Source of the DNA: Luteolibacter rhizosphaerae
Lineage (GTDB): Bacteria > Verrucomicrobiota > Verrucomicrobiia > Verrucomicrobiales > Akkermansiaceae
DNA: 64,000 bases
Assembly: GCF_025950095.1 (NCBI RefSeq)
Contig: NZ_JAPDDR010000006.1
Coordinates: 1 to 64,000 of the forward strand
Direction: 5' to 3'
Shown here: in pieces, positions 25,808-40,099 of the stretch
How positions within the stretch are numbered: the stretch's first letter is position 1
How the letters are laid out: the number at the start of each line of letters is the position of its first letter
The notes under the pieces: model-generated
Told to the model about the DNA's origin: nothing
The model's input: only the letters and a program-made list of their open reading frames with translations
Database searches by the model: none
Position numbers and translations under genes: made by a program

Positions 25808-26989
25808 ATGGCCAAAGAATCATTCAAGCGGAACAAGCCGCACGTTAATATCGGAACCATCGGTCACGTTGACCACGGCAAGACCACCCTCACCGCAGCG
25901 ATCACCAACACGCTGGCCGATAAAGGTTTCGCAGAAAAGAAGAGCTATGCTGACATCGACGCCGCTCCGGAAGAGCGCGAGCGCGGTATCACCATCAACA
26001 CCGCTCACGTTGAGTACGAGACCGACAAGCGTCACTACGCTCACGTCGACTGTCCGGGTCACGCTGACTATGTGAAGAACATGATCACCGGCGCCGCCCA
26101 GATGGACGGTGGCATCCTCGTGGTGTCCGCTGCCGACGGCCCGATGCCGCAAACCCGCGAGCACATCCTTCTCGCCCGCCAGGTCGGCGTGCCCGCCCTC
26201 GTGGTGTTCATGAACAAGGTTGACCTCGTCGACGACGCCGAGCTCCTCGAGCTCGTTGAGATGGAAGTCCGCGACCTCCTCTCCACCTACGAATTCCCGG
26301 GCGACGAGATCCCGATCGTCATGGGCTCTGCCAAGCAGGCCCTCGACGGCGACGCCACCCACAAGGAGAACATCCTCAAGCTGATGGAAGCCGTCGACTC
26401 CTACATCCCGGAGCCGGAGCGCGCCATCGACAAGCCCTTCCTCATGCCCGTGGAAGACGTGTTCTCGATCGAAGGTCGCGGAACGGTCTGCACCGGTCGT
26501 GTCGAGCGCGGCATCATCAAGAAGATGGAGGAAATCGAGATCGTGGGCATCCGCGATACCCAGAAGACCACCGTCACCGACATCGAAATGTTCCGCAAGC
26601 TGCTCGACGAAGGTCGTGCAGGTGACAACGTGGGTCTCCTGATCCGCGGCCTCAAGAAGGACCAGGTCGAGCGCGGTCAGGTGATCGCCAAGCCGGGTTC
26701 GGTGAAGGCTCACAGCAAGTTCAAGGGTGAAATCTACGTCCTCTCCAAGGACGAAGGTGGCCGTCACACCCCGTTCTTCTCGAACTACCGCCCGCAGTTC
26801 TACTTCCGCACCACCGACGTGACCGGAAGCATCAAGCTGCCGGAAGGTGTCGAAATGGTGATGCCTGGCGATAACGTGAACCTCGAAGTCGAGCTCATCA
26901 CACCGATCGCCATGGAGCAGACCATGCGCTTCGCTATCCGCGAAGGCGGCCGCACCGTGGGTGCCGGTCGTGTCAGCGAAATTCTTTGA
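25808..26989 (+). CDS. tuf: Elongation factor Tu
   Basis: EF-Tu delivers aminoacyl-tRNA to the ribosome as a GTPase. The 393-residue protein has G1 GHVDHGKT, the switch-I region [15 protein letters not shown]3 [13 protein letters not shown]4 NKVD and the C-terminal aminoacyl-tRNA-binding domain ending GRVSEIL. It follows tRNA-Thr directly and precedes tRNA-Trp and secE, so the cluster encodes translation and transcription functions together. It shows no unusual residues. Only one tuf copy is present in this window. Confidence 0.99.
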   Translation: MAKESFKRNKPHVNIGTIGHVDHGKTTLTAAITNTLADKGFAEKKSYADIDAAPEERERGITINTAHVEYETDKRHYAHVDCPGHADYVKNMITGAAQMDGGILVVSAADGPMPQTREHILLARQVGVPALVVFMNKVDLVDDAELLELVEMEVRDLLSTYEFPGDEIPIVMGSAKQALDGDATHKENILKLMEAVDSYIPEPERAIDKPFLMPVEDVFSIEGRGTVCTGRVERGIIKKMEEIEIVGIRDTQKTTVTDIEMFRKLLDEGRAGDNVGLLIRGLKKDQVERGQVIAKPGSVKAHSKFKGEIYVLSKDEGGRHTPFFSNYRPQFYFRTTDVTGSIKLPEGVEMVMPGDNVNLEVELITPIAMEQTMRFAIREGGRTVGAGRVSEIL

Positions 26990-27007
26990 CTAACCCTTAG
27001 GAAGGTC

Positions 27008-27080
27008 CTCAGTCTGTCGCCCCGCGACGCCCGGCTGAGACGATTTCCGGGGCACTTCGGCACTTTGCCGGGGTGCCCCG
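27008..27080 (+). other. Two hairpins between tuf and tRNA-Trp
   Basis: A stem CTCAG/CTGAG with inner GTCG/CGAC spans 27008-27039. A longer one, CGGGGCAC-TT-CGGCA-CTT-TGCCG-GG-GTGCCCCG, spans 27048-27080 and closes with two matched arms. Neither is followed by a T-run, so simple termination is unlikely. RNA processing that separates tuf mRNA from tRNA-Trp, or a partial attenuator, fits better. Confidence 0.45.
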
Positions 27081-27109
27081 CCATCGCCTCCACCGGTCAC
27101 GAAGATAAA

Positions 27110-27185
27110 ACGGAAGTAGCTCAATTGGTAGAGTAGCGGTCTCCAAAACCGTTGGTTGTGGGTTCGAGTCCCACCTTCCGTGCCA
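27110..27185 (+). tRNA. trnW: tRNA-Trp(CCA)
   Basis: A 76-base cloverleaf: acceptor ACGGAAG with CTTCCGT; D arm GCTC...GAGT; anticodon stem GCGGT/ACCGT with loop CTCCAAA (anticodon CCA, Trp); T arm GTGGG/CCCAC around TTCGAGT; discriminator G and encoded CCA. It lies 38 bases before secE, the same tRNA-Trp-secE-nusG order seen in many bacteria. Confidence 0.97.
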
Positions 27186-27223
27186 TCTTCTTCATCACTC
27201 TTTCCCTCTCAGGTAACCCCGGC

Positions 27224-27451
27224 ATGTTCGCAAAAGTCTCACGTTTCGTCGGCGAAGTGAAAGGCGAACTCCGCAAGGCCAGCTGGCCTTGGGAGTCCGA
27301 TCCCAAGGTCAAGGGTTTCAAGAAGTACAAGGAGTTGGTCGATTCGACCGTCGTGGTCCTCATCGCCACGATCCTCTTGGCAGGATTCGTGTCGTTCTGG
27401 GACTTCATCTGCACGACCGTCCTGAACTTCATCACGAAGCTGGGCCACTGA
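27224..27451 (+). CDS. secE: Preprotein translocase subunit SecE
   Basis: SecE clamps SecY in the Sec channel. The 75-residue product starts at ATG 27224 (MFAKVSRFVGEVKGELRK). It has the amphipathic helix with KGELRKASWP and a single C-terminal membrane span (VVVLIATILLAGFVSFWDF), matching the minimal one-span SecE. It is followed by nusG after 50 bases. Earlier in-frame codons run through tRNA-Trp and are not used. Confidence 0.95.
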   Translation: MFAKVSRFVGEVKGELRKASWPWESDPKVKGFKKYKELVDSTVVVLIATILLAGFVSFWDFICTTVLNFITKLGH

Positions 27452-27501
27452 GCCCCGTTTCGGATCCCGCTTTTTCCCGGCCAGCCTTTTTCCATCCCGT
27501 C

Positions 27502-28068
27502 ATGCCAACCCCGTCTCCAGAAAACCAGTGGTACGTCGTCCACGTCCTTTCCGGACAAGAAGGACGAGTCAAGGAGCGCATCCTCCGCCAGCGCGAAGCG
27601 GAAGAAATGGGAGACTATATCTTCGAGGTGCTGGTCCCGACCGAAATGGTTTCCGAGATCCGCCGCGGTAAGAAGACCTCCACCAAACGGAAGTTCTTCC
27701 CCGGCTACATCATCGTGAACATGAATCTCCTCACTCCGGAAAACCAGCTCGTCGAGAAGACCTGGTATTTCATCAAGGAGATGGAAGGTGTCATCGGCTT
27801 CGCCGGCACCAAGGACCGCCCCATCCCCATGCGCCAGAGCGAGGTGGACGGCATGCTTTCCCAGATCAAGGAGCGCGAGGAGCACGCTCGCCCCGCCATC
27901 AGTTTCGAAGTCGGCGATACCGTCAAGGTCGCCGATGGCCCCTTCCAGAGCCAGAACGGCATCGTCGAGGAAATCGATCCCGAGCGCGGCAAGCTGCGCG
28001 TCTCGGTTACCATCTTCGGTCGCTCCACTCCGGTCGAACTTGAATACTGGCAGGTCGAACGCGCCTGA
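27502..28068 (+). CDS. nusG: Transcription termination/antitermination protein NusG
   Basis: NusG binds RNA polymerase, suppresses pausing and links to Rho or ribosomes. The 188-residue protein has the NGN domain (WYVVHVLSGQEGRVKERI, RKFFPGYI) and a C-terminal KOW domain (GDTVKVADGPFQSQNGIVEEI). I chose ATG 27502 because the NGN domain starts directly after it. It precedes rplK by 44 bases in the canonical secE-nusG-rplK-rplA order. Confidence 0.97.
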   Translation: MPTPSPENQWYVVHVLSGQEGRVKERILRQREAEEMGDYIFEVLVPTEMVSEIRRGKKTSTKRKFFPGYIIVNMNLLTPENQLVEKTWYFIKEMEGVIGFAGTKDRPIPMRQSEVDGMLSQIKEREEHARPAISFEVGDTVKVADGPFQSQNGIVEEIDPERGKLRVSVTIFGRSTPVELEYWQVERA

Positions 28069-28112
28069 CCGATTCGCTCTCAAAACACTGATCCCGCAAT
28101 CCCTCTACCACC

Positions 28113-28541
<429 letters not shown>

Positions 28542-28622
28542 ATTTTCCCGCTCTGGCTCCGGCCGGGGCAAGAAACCGCAGGAGGGCGCCCCCGGGCGTC
28601 CGCCAGCACTGCAAAAAGAAAC

Positions 28623-29324
28623 ATGAAGACCCGCAGCAAGCGATACACGAAAGCCGCCGCCCTCGTGCCGGCCGGCAAGTCCTACGGCTTGGAAGAAGCT
28701 GTCGGCACCGTGAAGAAGTTCCCGGCGCCGAAGTTCGACCCCACCGTCACCGTTTCCTTCCACCTCGGCGTGGATCCCCGCAAGAGCGACCAGATGGTTC
28801 GTGGTTCCGTGGCACTGCCGCACGGCACCGGTAAGAACGTCCGCGTCGCCGTCTTCGCCGCCGGTGCCGCCGCTGAGGCCGCCACCGCCTCCGGCGCCGA
28901 GTTCGTCGGTTTCGAGGAACTCATCAAGAAGGTCCAAGGCGGGTTCACCGACTTCGACGTGGCCATCGCCACGCCGGACGCCATGACCGAAGTCCGTAAG
29001 ATCGCCCGTGTCCTTGGTCCCCGCGGCCTCATGCCGAACCCGAAGACCGGCACCGTCACCGACGATGTTGCCAAGGCCGTCAAGGAAGTGAAGGCCGGTC
29101 GTATCGACTACAAGCTCGACAAGAACGGCAACGTCTCCGGCGCTGTCGGCAAGGCTTCCTTCTCTGAAGAAGCCCTCCTCGAGAACGCCCGCGCTTTCAT
29201 TGATAGCGTCGTCCGCGCCAAGCCGGCTTCCGCCAAGGGCAACTTCGTCCGCAGCGTGACGCTCGCCGCCTCCATGTGCCCCGGTATCGCGCTGGAATCC
29301 AGCGTCTACACCAAGTCCGTCTAA
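28623..29324 (+). CDS. rplA: 50S ribosomal protein L1
   Basis: L1 forms the mobile stalk near the tRNA exit site and represses its own operon in other bacteria. The 233-residue product has GLMPNPKTGTVT in domain II and the C-terminal RIDYKLDKNGNVSGAVGK, both diagnostic. It follows rplK after an 81-base gap and is followed by rplJ after only 13 bases, so an L10-type leader has no room between them. Confidence 0.99.
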   Translation: MKTRSKRYTKAAALVPAGKSYGLEEAVGTVKKFPAPKFDPTVTVSFHLGVDPRKSDQMVRGSVALPHGTGKNVRVAVFAAGAAAEAATASGAEFVGFEELIKKVQGGFTDFDVAIATPDAMTEVRKIARVLGPRGLMPNPKTGTVTDDVAKAVKEVKAGRIDYKLDKNGNVSGAVGKASFSEEALLENARAFIDSVVRAKPASAKGNFVRSVTLAASMCPGIALESSVYTKSV

Positions 29325-29337
29325 CCTTTCCACGACC

Positions 29338-29895
29338 ATGAATCCCGACAAGAAAGTCATCATCGACGGTCTGCTCGAAAAGGTGAACGCCTCGCCGTAC
29401 GTGCTCGTGGTGGATTACACCGGCATGACGGTTCCGCAGTTCTCCGAACTCCGTAACCGCCTCGGTGCGGCCGGTGCCGAGTGCCACGTCGCCAAGAACA
29501 CCTACGTCAAGAAGGCTCTCTCCGAAGCCGGTCTCCCGGACATCGGCGAGTCCCTCGTCGGCCAGACCGCTTTCGTCACCGGTGACAGCGAGGTCTTCGC
29601 TGCCGCCAAGGCCATCAAGAACTTCGAGAAGGAGTTCAAGAAGCCGGAACTGAAGGTCGGCATCCTCGACGGTGCCATCCTCGGCCCGGACAAGCTGAAG
29701 GTCATCGCCGACATCCCGTCCCGCGAAGCCATCCTTTCCCAGCTTCTTGCCACGATCCTCGAGCCTTCCACCCGGATCGCCCGCGTCATCCAGAAGAAGT
29801 TCAACCCGGATGCGGACTCCAAGAAGGACGAAGCCCCGGCCGAAGAAGCAGCTCCCGCAGCCGAAGCCGCTGCGGAGCCCGCCGCCGAAGCCTGA
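29338..29895 (+). CDS. rplJ: 50S ribosomal protein L10
   Basis: L10 anchors L7/L12 dimers to the ribosome. The 185-residue protein has the N-terminal rRNA-binding region (YVLVVDYTGMTVPQFSELR, HVAKNTYVKKAL) and the C-terminal helix for L12. An Ala/Glu-rich tail (AEEAAPAAEAAAEPAAEA) of about 20 residues extends it beyond the usual 165-175. The start is 13 bases after rplA, implying co-transcription with it. Confidence 0.98.
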   Translation: MNPDKKVIIDGLLEKVNASPYVLVVDYTGMTVPQFSELRNRLGAAGAECHVAKNTYVKKALSEAGLPDIGESLVGQTAFVTGDSEVFAAAKAIKNFEKEFKKPELKVGILDGAILGPDKLKVIADIPSREAILSQLLATILEPSTRIARVIQKKFNPDADSKKDEAPAEEAAPAAEAAAEPAAEA

Positions 29896-29912
29896 TAACA
29901 ATCTGAATAGAC

Positions 29913-29937
29913 GGTCGCGGCGTCTCCCGCCGCGGCC
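29913..29937 (+). other. Hairpin between rplJ and rplL
   Basis: GGTCGCGGCG and CGCCGCGGCC pair over 10 bp (one G-T) around a 5-base loop TCTCC, 18 bases after the rplJ stop. No T-run follows, so this is more likely an mRNA processing or stability element than a terminator. Such a site could help set the higher L12:L10 ratio, though that is inference. Confidence 0.5.
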
Positions 29938-30030
29938 TGAACCCACAATGGTTCCTCGTCGGGGTGGCGGCCGCCTCCCTCAAATGTCCGGAAGCCTCCG
30001 GGCGCGACGATACCGCAAAGGAGAAATACA

Positions 30031-30402
30031 ATGGCCAATATCGAACAACTCGTTGAAGAACTCGGCAAGCTCACCGTTCTGGAAGCTGCCGACCTCGTGA
30101 AGAAGCTGGAAGAGACCTGGGGCGTTTCCGCCGCAGCTCCCGTCGGCGTTGCCGTGGCTGCTGGCCCGGCTGAAGCCGTCGAAGAGAAGACCGAATTCGA
30201 TGTCGTCATCACCGACGGTGGTGCCAACAAGATCGCCGTCATTAAGGCAGTCCGCGAAGTTTCGCCGGGCCTAGGCCTTGCGGACGCGAAGAAGGTCGTC
30301 GAAAGTGCTCCTGCCAAGGTGCTCGAAGGTGTCTCCAAGGACGCCGCCGAAGCTGCCAAGAAGAAGCTCGAAGAGGCCGGCGCCAAGGTCGATCTCAAGT
30401 AA
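30031..30402 (+). CDS. rplL: 50S ribosomal protein L7/L12
   Basis: L7/L12 forms the factor-recruiting stalk. The 123-residue protein has the N-terminal dimerisation helix ([24 protein letters not shown]), an Ala/Pro hinge and the C-terminal domain with [21 protein letters not shown]. The ATG is preceded by a strong Shine-Dalgarno AAAGGAG at about 7 bases, which fits the multi-copy need of L12. It is separated from rpoB by a hairpin. Confidence 0.99.
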   Translation: MANIEQLVEELGKLTVLEAADLVKKLEETWGVSAAAPVGVAVAAGPAEAVEEKTEFDVVITDGGANKIAVIKAVREVSPGLGLADAKKVVESAPAKVLEGVSKDAAEAAKKKLEEAGAKVDLK

Positions 30403-30419
30403 TCCAGTTTACCGGATTT

Positions 30420-30456
30420 GCTTCGCGGCCGGTGTCCCGGCCGCGAAGCCTTTTCC
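30420..30456 (+). terminator. Attenuator-type terminator between rplL and rpoB
   Basis: A perfect 13-bp stem, GCTTCGCGGCCGG with CCGGCCGCGAAGC, closes on a TGTC loop and is followed by CTTTTCC. It lies 17 bases after the rplL stop. In Escherichia coli a partial terminator in the same gap lowers rpoBC relative to ribosomal genes; an equivalent role here is likely. No rpoB promoter is evident in the remaining 130 bases. Confidence 0.75.
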
Positions 30457-30588
30457 GGAACCGGCGGAAGCCGTCACAAAATCAAGCGACCGTTTCCGCC
30501 GATCCCGGACCATTTTTCCATCCTCTGAATCTCATCTGCCCGGCACCGCTTGCGGTCCGGGCTCAACTTGCAAGCACCATATCCAGCC

Positions 30589-33500
30589 ATGGCCGACCGT
30601 CTCCAATTCGGGAAAATCGAGGAAGTCATTGAACCGCCGAACCTGATCGAGGTTCAGAGCCGCTCCTACGAGGAGTTCATGCAAAAGGACGTACCGGCAG
30701 GCGAGCGCACCGATTCGGGGCTCCAAGCCGTCTTCCGCGAAGTTTTCCCGATCAAGAGTTACGACGAAGCGATCGAACTCGACTTCGTCACCTACGACAT
30801 CGAGGACCCGAAGATCACTTCGCTCGACGCCCTGCGTTCCGGCGAAAGCTTCTCCGCCGCCCTCTACGTGACTTTCAAGCTGAAGGATGAGACCGGCACC
30901 AAGAAGGAGCGCGTCTACATGGGCGAACTCCCGATGATGACCCGTCGTGGTACCTTCATCATCAACGGTGCAGAGCGCGTCATTGTGTCGCAGCTCCACC
31001 GCTCCCCGGGCATTTGCTTCGAAACCTCGCAGCACCTGAACGGCAAAATCCTCCACTCCTTCCGCATCATCCCGGACCGCGGTTCCTGGTTGGAAGTGCA
31101 GTTCGATACGAACGACCTGCTCTACGTTTATCTCGACCGCCGCCGCCGTCGCCGCAAGTTCTTGGCGACCACTTTCCTGCGCGCCCTCGGCTACCCGACG
31201 GACCGCGACATCGTGACGAATTTCTACGGCGTCGAGAACCTGAAGCTGAAGGAAGAGATGGACGAGCAGGAGCTCGGTCACAAGGTTCCCTTCGAGGACA
31301 TCCTCGATGGCGAGCTCGTCGTGGCGAAGGCCTACGAGCCGCTCACCATCGGCATCGTCCGCCAGCTCATCGCACTCGGCCACAAGCAGATCGAAGTGAT
31401 CGACGGTCGCGAAGACGAAATCCTGCTCAAGTCGCTCCGCAAGGACCCGGCGAAGGATGAGGATAGCGCCCTTAAGGACATCTACCGCAAGCTGCGCCCC
31501 GGCGATCCGCCGACCGCCGCGAACGCCCGCGCCCTGCTCAAGCGCCTCTTCTTCGACCCGAAGAAGTACGACCTGACCCGCGTCGGTCGTTACAAGATCA
31601 ACAGCAAGCTGGAGAGCAAGGTCAGCTCCGACGAGCGCATCATGGTCCCCGAGGACTTCCTCGGTGCCGTGAAATACCTGCTCAAGCTCAAGAAGGGGGA
31701 AGGCGTGATCGATGATATCGATCACCTTGGCTCCCGCCGCGTCCGTGCCGTGGGCGAACTTCTCTCCAATCAGTGCCGCGTGGGCCTCGCCCGCACCGAG
31801 CGTCTGGTCAAGGAGCGCATGACCCTGTTCGACGTGAACATCGAGGGCATGACCCCGCAGAAGCTGATCAACCCGAAGGCCCTTTCGGCCGTCGTGCGTG
31901 ACTTCTTCGGCCGGTCCCAGCTCTCCCAGTTCATGGACCAGACCAACCCGCTGGCCGAGCTGACGCACAAGCGCCGTCTCTCCGCCCTCGGACCTGGCGG
32001 TCTGAACCGCGACCGCGCTGGCTTCGAAGTCCGCGACGTTCACCCGTCCCACTATGGCCGTATCTGCCCGATCGAGACCCCGGAAGGTCCGAACATCGGT
32101 CTGATCAACTCGATGTGTACCTACGCTCGTATCAACGAGTTCGGCTTCATCGAAACGCCATACCGCAAGGTCAAAAACGGCAAGGTCACCAAGGAGATCG
32201 AATATCTTAGCGCCGACCAGGAAGAGAAGTTCCTCATCGCGCAGGCCAACAACCCGATCGACAAGGACGGTAAGTTCCTCAACGAAAAGGTCACCGCCCG
32301 TGAAGTGGGTGGCGAATTCATCGAAGTCGGTCCGACCGAAGTGAACTACATGGACGTCTCGCCGAAGCAGATGGTCTCCATCGCTGCCGGTCTGATTCCC
32401 TTCCTCGAACACGACGACGCCAACCGCGCTCTGATGGGTTCGAACATGCAGCGCCAAGGCGTGCCGCTTCTCGTGTCCGATTCGCCGTATGTCGGCACCG
32501 GTCTCGAAGGCAAAACCGCCCGCGACTCGCGCTCGGTGGTTGTCTCCGAACTGGACGGCGTCGTTGCCGCGGCCACCGCGGAAATGATCGTCACCACCCC
32601 GGACGGGAAGCTCCCCGTGGCCGATGAGAAGTTCCTCTCCGACCCGGAGTCGGTGAAGACCAATCTCGACAAGGGCATCATGGCCTATCCGCTGCGGAAG
32701 TTCATGCGCTCGAACGCCGGCACCTGCATCAACCAGAAGCCGATCGTCAAGAAGGGCCAGAAGATCAAGAAGGGTGACGTCCTTGCGGACGGACCGAACA
32801 CCGAGAAGGGCGAACTCGCGCTCGGCCGCAACGTGCTGGTCGCCTTCATGCCTTGGAACGGCTACAACTTCGAGGATGCCATCGTCATCTCCGAGCGAGT
32901 GAAGAAGGAGGACATCTACACCTCCATTCACATCGCCGAATTCGACGTGGCCGCCCGCGACACCAAGCTGGGTCCGGAAGAAATCACCCGGGATATCCCG
33001 AACGTGGGTGAAGAAGCGCTCAAGAACCTCGACCACGACGGTATCATCCGCATCGGTGCCGAGGTGAAGCCGGGCGACATCCTCGTCGGCAAGATCACGC
33101 CGAAGTCCGAGACCGAACTCGCCCCGGAAGAGCGCCTGCTGCGCGCCATCTTCGGTGAGAAGGCCGCGGACGTGAAGGACACCTCGCTGCGCGTGCCCTC
33201 CGGTTGCATCGGTATCGTCCAAGACATCCGCGTCTCCTCTCACGGCAATGCCCGCAAGCGCGCCGAGAAGGTGGATCCGGTCGAGCTGAAGAAGCAGCTC
33301 AAGAAGATCAACGACGAGCACAAGAAGAAGGCCGACAAGCTCACCGACGATCTGACGGAGAAGCTTTCGGACATCCTGCTTGGCGAGAAGATCCCGCTTG
33401 ATGTCGTGAACGCCCAGACCGGCGAGATCATCATCCCGGCGAACCGCAAGATCACCAAGACCCTGCTGCGCAAGCTGGCCTCGGTGCACGACCACATCGA

Positions 33501-34473
33501 AATCGATCCGTCCCCGATCCGGAACAAGATCCTTGAGATCATCGGTTCCTTCGAACAACGCTTCCAGGAGCTCGACACCGAGCGCGAGCGCAAGCTCGAC
33601 CAACTGGAAGCCGGTGACGACGTCGATCCCGGCGTCATCAAGGAAGTGAAGGTCTTCATCGCCGCCAAGCGAAAGCTGTCCGTCGGTGACAAGATGGCCG
33701 GTCGTCACGGTAACAAGGGCGTTGTCGCCACCATCGTTCCCGAGGAAGACATGCCCTTCCTTGCGGACGGAACTCCGGTGGACATCGTACTTAACCCGCT
33801 CGGCGTGCCTTCCCGTATGAACGTGGGCCAGGTGCTCGAGACTCACTTGGGTGTCGCTGCCAAGGCCCTCGGCTTCAAGGTGGCCACCCCGATCTTCGAC
33901 GGTATCCCCGAAGCGAAGATCTGGGAGTACATGTCGGAGGCCAAGAAGGTCGATGGCTACACTTGGATCGGCGACGGCAAGGATGGCAGCACCGGAGGTA
34001 AGTCGACCCTGTTCGACGGCCGCACCGGCGAGCCTTTCCACCAGCCGGTCGTGGTCGGCATTATCTACATGCTGAAGCTCGGTCACTTGGTCGCGGACAA
34101 GATCCACGCCCGTGCCGTCGGTCCCTATAGCCTCGTCACGCAGCAGCCGCTGGGTGGTAAGGCCCAGTACGGTGGCCAGCGCTTCGGGGAAATGGAAGTC
34201 TGGGCCCTCGAGGCCTACGGCGCCGCCTATACCCTTCAGGAACTGCTCACCGTCAAATCCGACGACGTGCAGGGACGCACCCGTATTTACGAAGCGATTG
34301 TCAAGGGGGACAACAACCTGGAAGCCGGCACGCCGGAATCCTTCAACGTCCTCATCAAGGAGATGCAGTCACTCGGTCTCGACGTCCGCCCCGGACGCCG
34401 CGGCTCGACGCCGGGCGGCGTGCCGTCCATCGGCGGAGTGGACGACTTCTCGCTCGACGATCTCACCCTCTGA
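30589..34473 (+). CDS. rpoB: RNA polymerase beta subunit
   Basis: RpoB forms one side of the catalytic cleft of RNA polymerase. The 1294-residue protein begins at ATG 30589 (MADRLQFGK). It carries the rifampicin-pocket region ([29 protein letters not shown] is present in full) with the usual sensitive-type residues, then [20 protein letters not shown] and the C-terminal [11 protein letters not shown] Lys/Glu-rich insert with coiled-coil character ([14 protein letters not shown]) lies before the GRHGNKG region. It is followed by rpoC after 43 bases. Confidence 0.99.
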   Translation: MADRLQFGKIEEVIEPPNLIEVQSRSYEEFMQKDVPAGERTDSGLQAVFREVFPIKSYDEAIELDFVTYDIEDPKITSLDALRSGESFSAALYVTFKLKDETGTKKERVYMGELPMMTRRGTFIINGAERVIVSQLHRSPGICFETSQHLNGKILHSFRIIPDRGSWLEVQFDTNDLLYVYLDRRRRRRKFLATTFLRALGYPTDRDIVTNFYGVENLKLKEEMDEQELGHKVPFEDILDGELVVAKAYEPLTIGIVRQLIALGHKQIEVIDGREDEILLKSLRKDPAKDEDSALKDIYRKLRPGDPPTAANARALLKRLFFDPKKYDLTRVGRYKINSKLESKVSSDERIMVPEDFLGAVKYLLKLKKGEGVIDDIDHLGSRRVRAVGELLSNQCRVGLARTERLVKERMTLFDVNIEGMTPQKLINPKALSAVVRDFFGRSQLSQFMDQTNPLAELTHKRRLSALGPGGLNRDRAGFEVRDVHPSHYGRICPIETPEGPNIGLINSMCTYARINEFGFIETPYRKVKNGKVTKEIEYLSADQEEKFLIAQANNPIDKDGKFLNEKVTAREVGGEFIEVGPTEVNYMDVSPKQMVSIAAGLIPFLEHDDANRALMGSNMQRQGVPLLVSDSPYVGTGLEGKTARDSRSVVVSELDGVVAAATAEMIVTTPDGKLPVADEKFLSDPESVKTNLDKGIMAYPLRKFMRSNAGTCINQKPIVKKGQKIKKGDVLADGPNTEKGELALGRNVLVAFMPWNGYNFEDAIVISERVKKEDIYTSIHIAEFDVAARDTKLGPEEITRDIPNVGEEALKNLDHDGIIRIGAEVKPGDILVGKITPKSETELAPEERLLRAIFGEKAADVKDTSLRVPSGCIGIVQDIRVSSHGNARKRAEKVDPVELKKQLKKINDEHKKKADKLTDDLTEKLSDILLGEKIPLDVVNAQTGEIIIPANRKITKTLLRKLASVHDHIEIDPSPIRNKILEIIGSFEQRFQELDTERERKLDQLEAGDDVDPGVIKEVKVFIAAKRKLSVGDKMAGRHGNKGVVATIVPEEDMPFLADGTPVDIVLNPLGVPSRMNVGQVLETHLGVAAKALGFKVATPIFDGIPEAKIWEYMSEAKKVDGYTWIGDGKDGSTGGKSTLFDGRTGEPFHQPVVVGIIYMLKLGHLVADKIHARAVGPYSLVTQQPLGGKAQYGGQRFGEMEVWALEAYGAAYTLQELLTVKSDDVQGRTRIYEAIVKGDNNLEAGTPESFNVLIKEMQSLGLDVRPGRRGSTPGGVPSIGGVDDFSLDDLTL

Positions 34474-34516
34474 TAGCCCGAACCACGAACCGACATCCTA
34501 ACAAGCCTTAGATAGC

Positions 34517-38665
<4,149 letters not shown>

Positions 38666-38694
38666 GCGTGATCGCCTAATCCAGGCAAGAATTC

Positions 38695-38732
38695 AAAAGC
38701 CCGGTCGTGCGAAAGTGCGGCCGGGCTTTTTC
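38695..38732 (+). terminator. Rho-independent terminator after rpoC
   Basis: AAAAGCCC-GGTCGTGC, a GAAA tetraloop and GTGCGGCC-GGGCTTTTT form a 16-bp stem (a few G-T pairs) capped by a GNRA loop and followed by a T-run. It lies 30 bases past the rpoC stop. Read on the minus strand the A-tract also becomes a T-run, so it can serve the convergent transporter gene at 38759. Confidence 0.93.
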
Positions 38733-38758
38733 TTGTAGAACTCCGGTGACGAATCTCG

Positions 38759-40087
38759 TCAGGTGGACTCGTGCCCGGGAGCGGGAGAACGGTGGAGCCG
38801 GAGATACTTGCGGCCGAGCCACAGCGCGAGGGCCAGCCATAGGATCGATAGCGGGATCATGCTGTAGGAGAGGCCGGACATGCTCAGTCCCAGGGCCCCC
38901 ATCGCGGGATAGGACCATGCGCCGATCTGATCTCCCGCGCGGTAGACGAAGGTATCGTTGAAGTTCTTCGCCTTGTACTTATCGCTCCGTGGTAGCACGG
39001 TGTAGAGGGCCTCGCGAGCGGGGCGTTGGATCGCGAAGTTCGCGGCGCGGCGGAGAACATCAAAGATCAATACCACGCTGAGAACCGGGGATGCTCCGAG
39101 CAGCGCGAAGCCCGCGATACCCAATGCCGGGACGAATGCCAGGGCCACACCGATGCCGAACCATCGGACGACTCGCCCGGTGAGGAACAGCTGTGTGAGC
39201 AAGGTCAACACGTTCACCGCCAGATCCCGATTGGCGAAGAGCTTCGTCCTGGCCGTGCGATCATCCCCGAACACTTGCGAGATGATGTCCGCTTGTTGGA
39301 AATAGATGAAGGTGGACGAGATGGTGAAGAACAGCATTAGCCCCGAGATCCCGAGAAGGTAGGGGGAGGCGACGACGCTCTTGATGCCGTCAAAGAAGCT
39401 GCCACCGATAAGCTCGTCGCTGCTGCCCTTTGCTTCGCCGATGTCTTCCTCATCGGCTGCGGTGGCAAGTGCGGCTTCGTGGCGTTCGAGGGCCTTGGAA
39501 GCAAAACAGGCGAGCTCCAGAAGTAGTGCCGAGACCAAGAGCAGATTGACCGGACCGAGGGGGGCAGCGAGGGCGGAGGTGATGGATGATCCGGTGATGG
39601 CGCCGATGGTGCCGCCCACCGCGACCATCCCGAAGAGCCGTTTGCTCTGCCCGGATCGGAAAATGTCGGTCATGAAGGACCAGAAGACCGAGACGACGAA
39701 GAGATTGAAGATGCTGCCCCAGATGAAGAACACCCGCCCGATCCAGACGTCCTTTGCGGGATCAGTGAACCTGTAAAGAACGTAGAAGATCCCCAGATGG
39801 AGGATGAAGAAGCGGTAGGTGAGGGGGACGAAGCGTCTACGCGGAAGCCGACTTACCAGAGAGGCGAAGATCGGGTGCACCAGAAGCATGCCTACCAAGG
39901 TGCCGGTGAAGAGCCAAGGCAGATTCTCCACTCCGCCCGCAACGCCGGCCTCGTCGCGAATCGGCCGGAGAACGTAGTAGGCGCAGAGGACGAAGAAGAA
40001 GTAGGCGGCCGACCAGAGCAGGGCGGCAAACTCCTGCTCCTTCACGTCCACCGTACGTCGGATGAGGCGGGAGAAGGTTCCATTCAT
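38759..40087 (-). CDS. MFS-type transporter, distant relative of nucleotide (Npt/ATP:ADP) transporters
   Basis: The 442-residue protein has about twelve hydrophobic spans. The first, AYFFFVLCAYYVLRPIRDEAG, carries the YYxLRPIRD motif seen in proteins annotated as NTP/NDP exchange transporters and distant MFS relatives. A second conserved block is DKYKAKNFNDTFVYRAGDQ near residue 385. In free-living bacteria such proteins are unlikely to parasitise host ATP, and their substrates are unknown. It is convergent with rpoC across the shared terminator, and lies 12 bases after the aldo/keto reductase gene on the same strand. Confidence 0.8.
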   Translation of the reverse strand: MNGTFSRLIRRTVDVKEQEFAALLWSAAYFFFVLCAYYVLRPIRDEAGVAGGVENLPWLFTGTLVGMLLVHPIFASLVSRLPRRRFVPLTYRFFILHLGIFYVLYRFTDPAKDVWIGRVFFIWGSIFNLFVVSVFWSFMTDIFRSGQSKRLFGMVAVGGTIGAITGSSITSALAAPLGPVNLLLVSALLLELACFASKALERHEAALATAADEEDIGEAKGSSDELIGGSFFDGIKSVVASPYLLGISGLMLFFTISSTFIYFQQADIISQVFGDDRTARTKLFANRDLAVNVLTLLTQLFLTGRVVRWFGIGVALAFVPALGIAGFALLGASPVLSVVLIFDVLRRAANFAIQRPAREALYTVLPRSDKYKAKNFNDTFVYRAGDQIGAWSYPAMGALGLSMSGLSYSMIPLSILWLALALWLGRKYLRLHRSPAPGHEST

Positions 40088-40099
40088 GGCACCGCTGGT

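Noticed and set aside
29325-29337. L10 autoregulatory leader before rplJ
   Set aside because: Only 13 bases separate rplA and rplJ, too short for the known leader structure.
30532-34107. A 1191-codon open frame on the minus strand across rpoB
   Set aside because: It mirrors the rpoB coding strand; strong GC-rich third positions leave the antisense frame stop-free. It has no family features, and rpoB is unambiguous.
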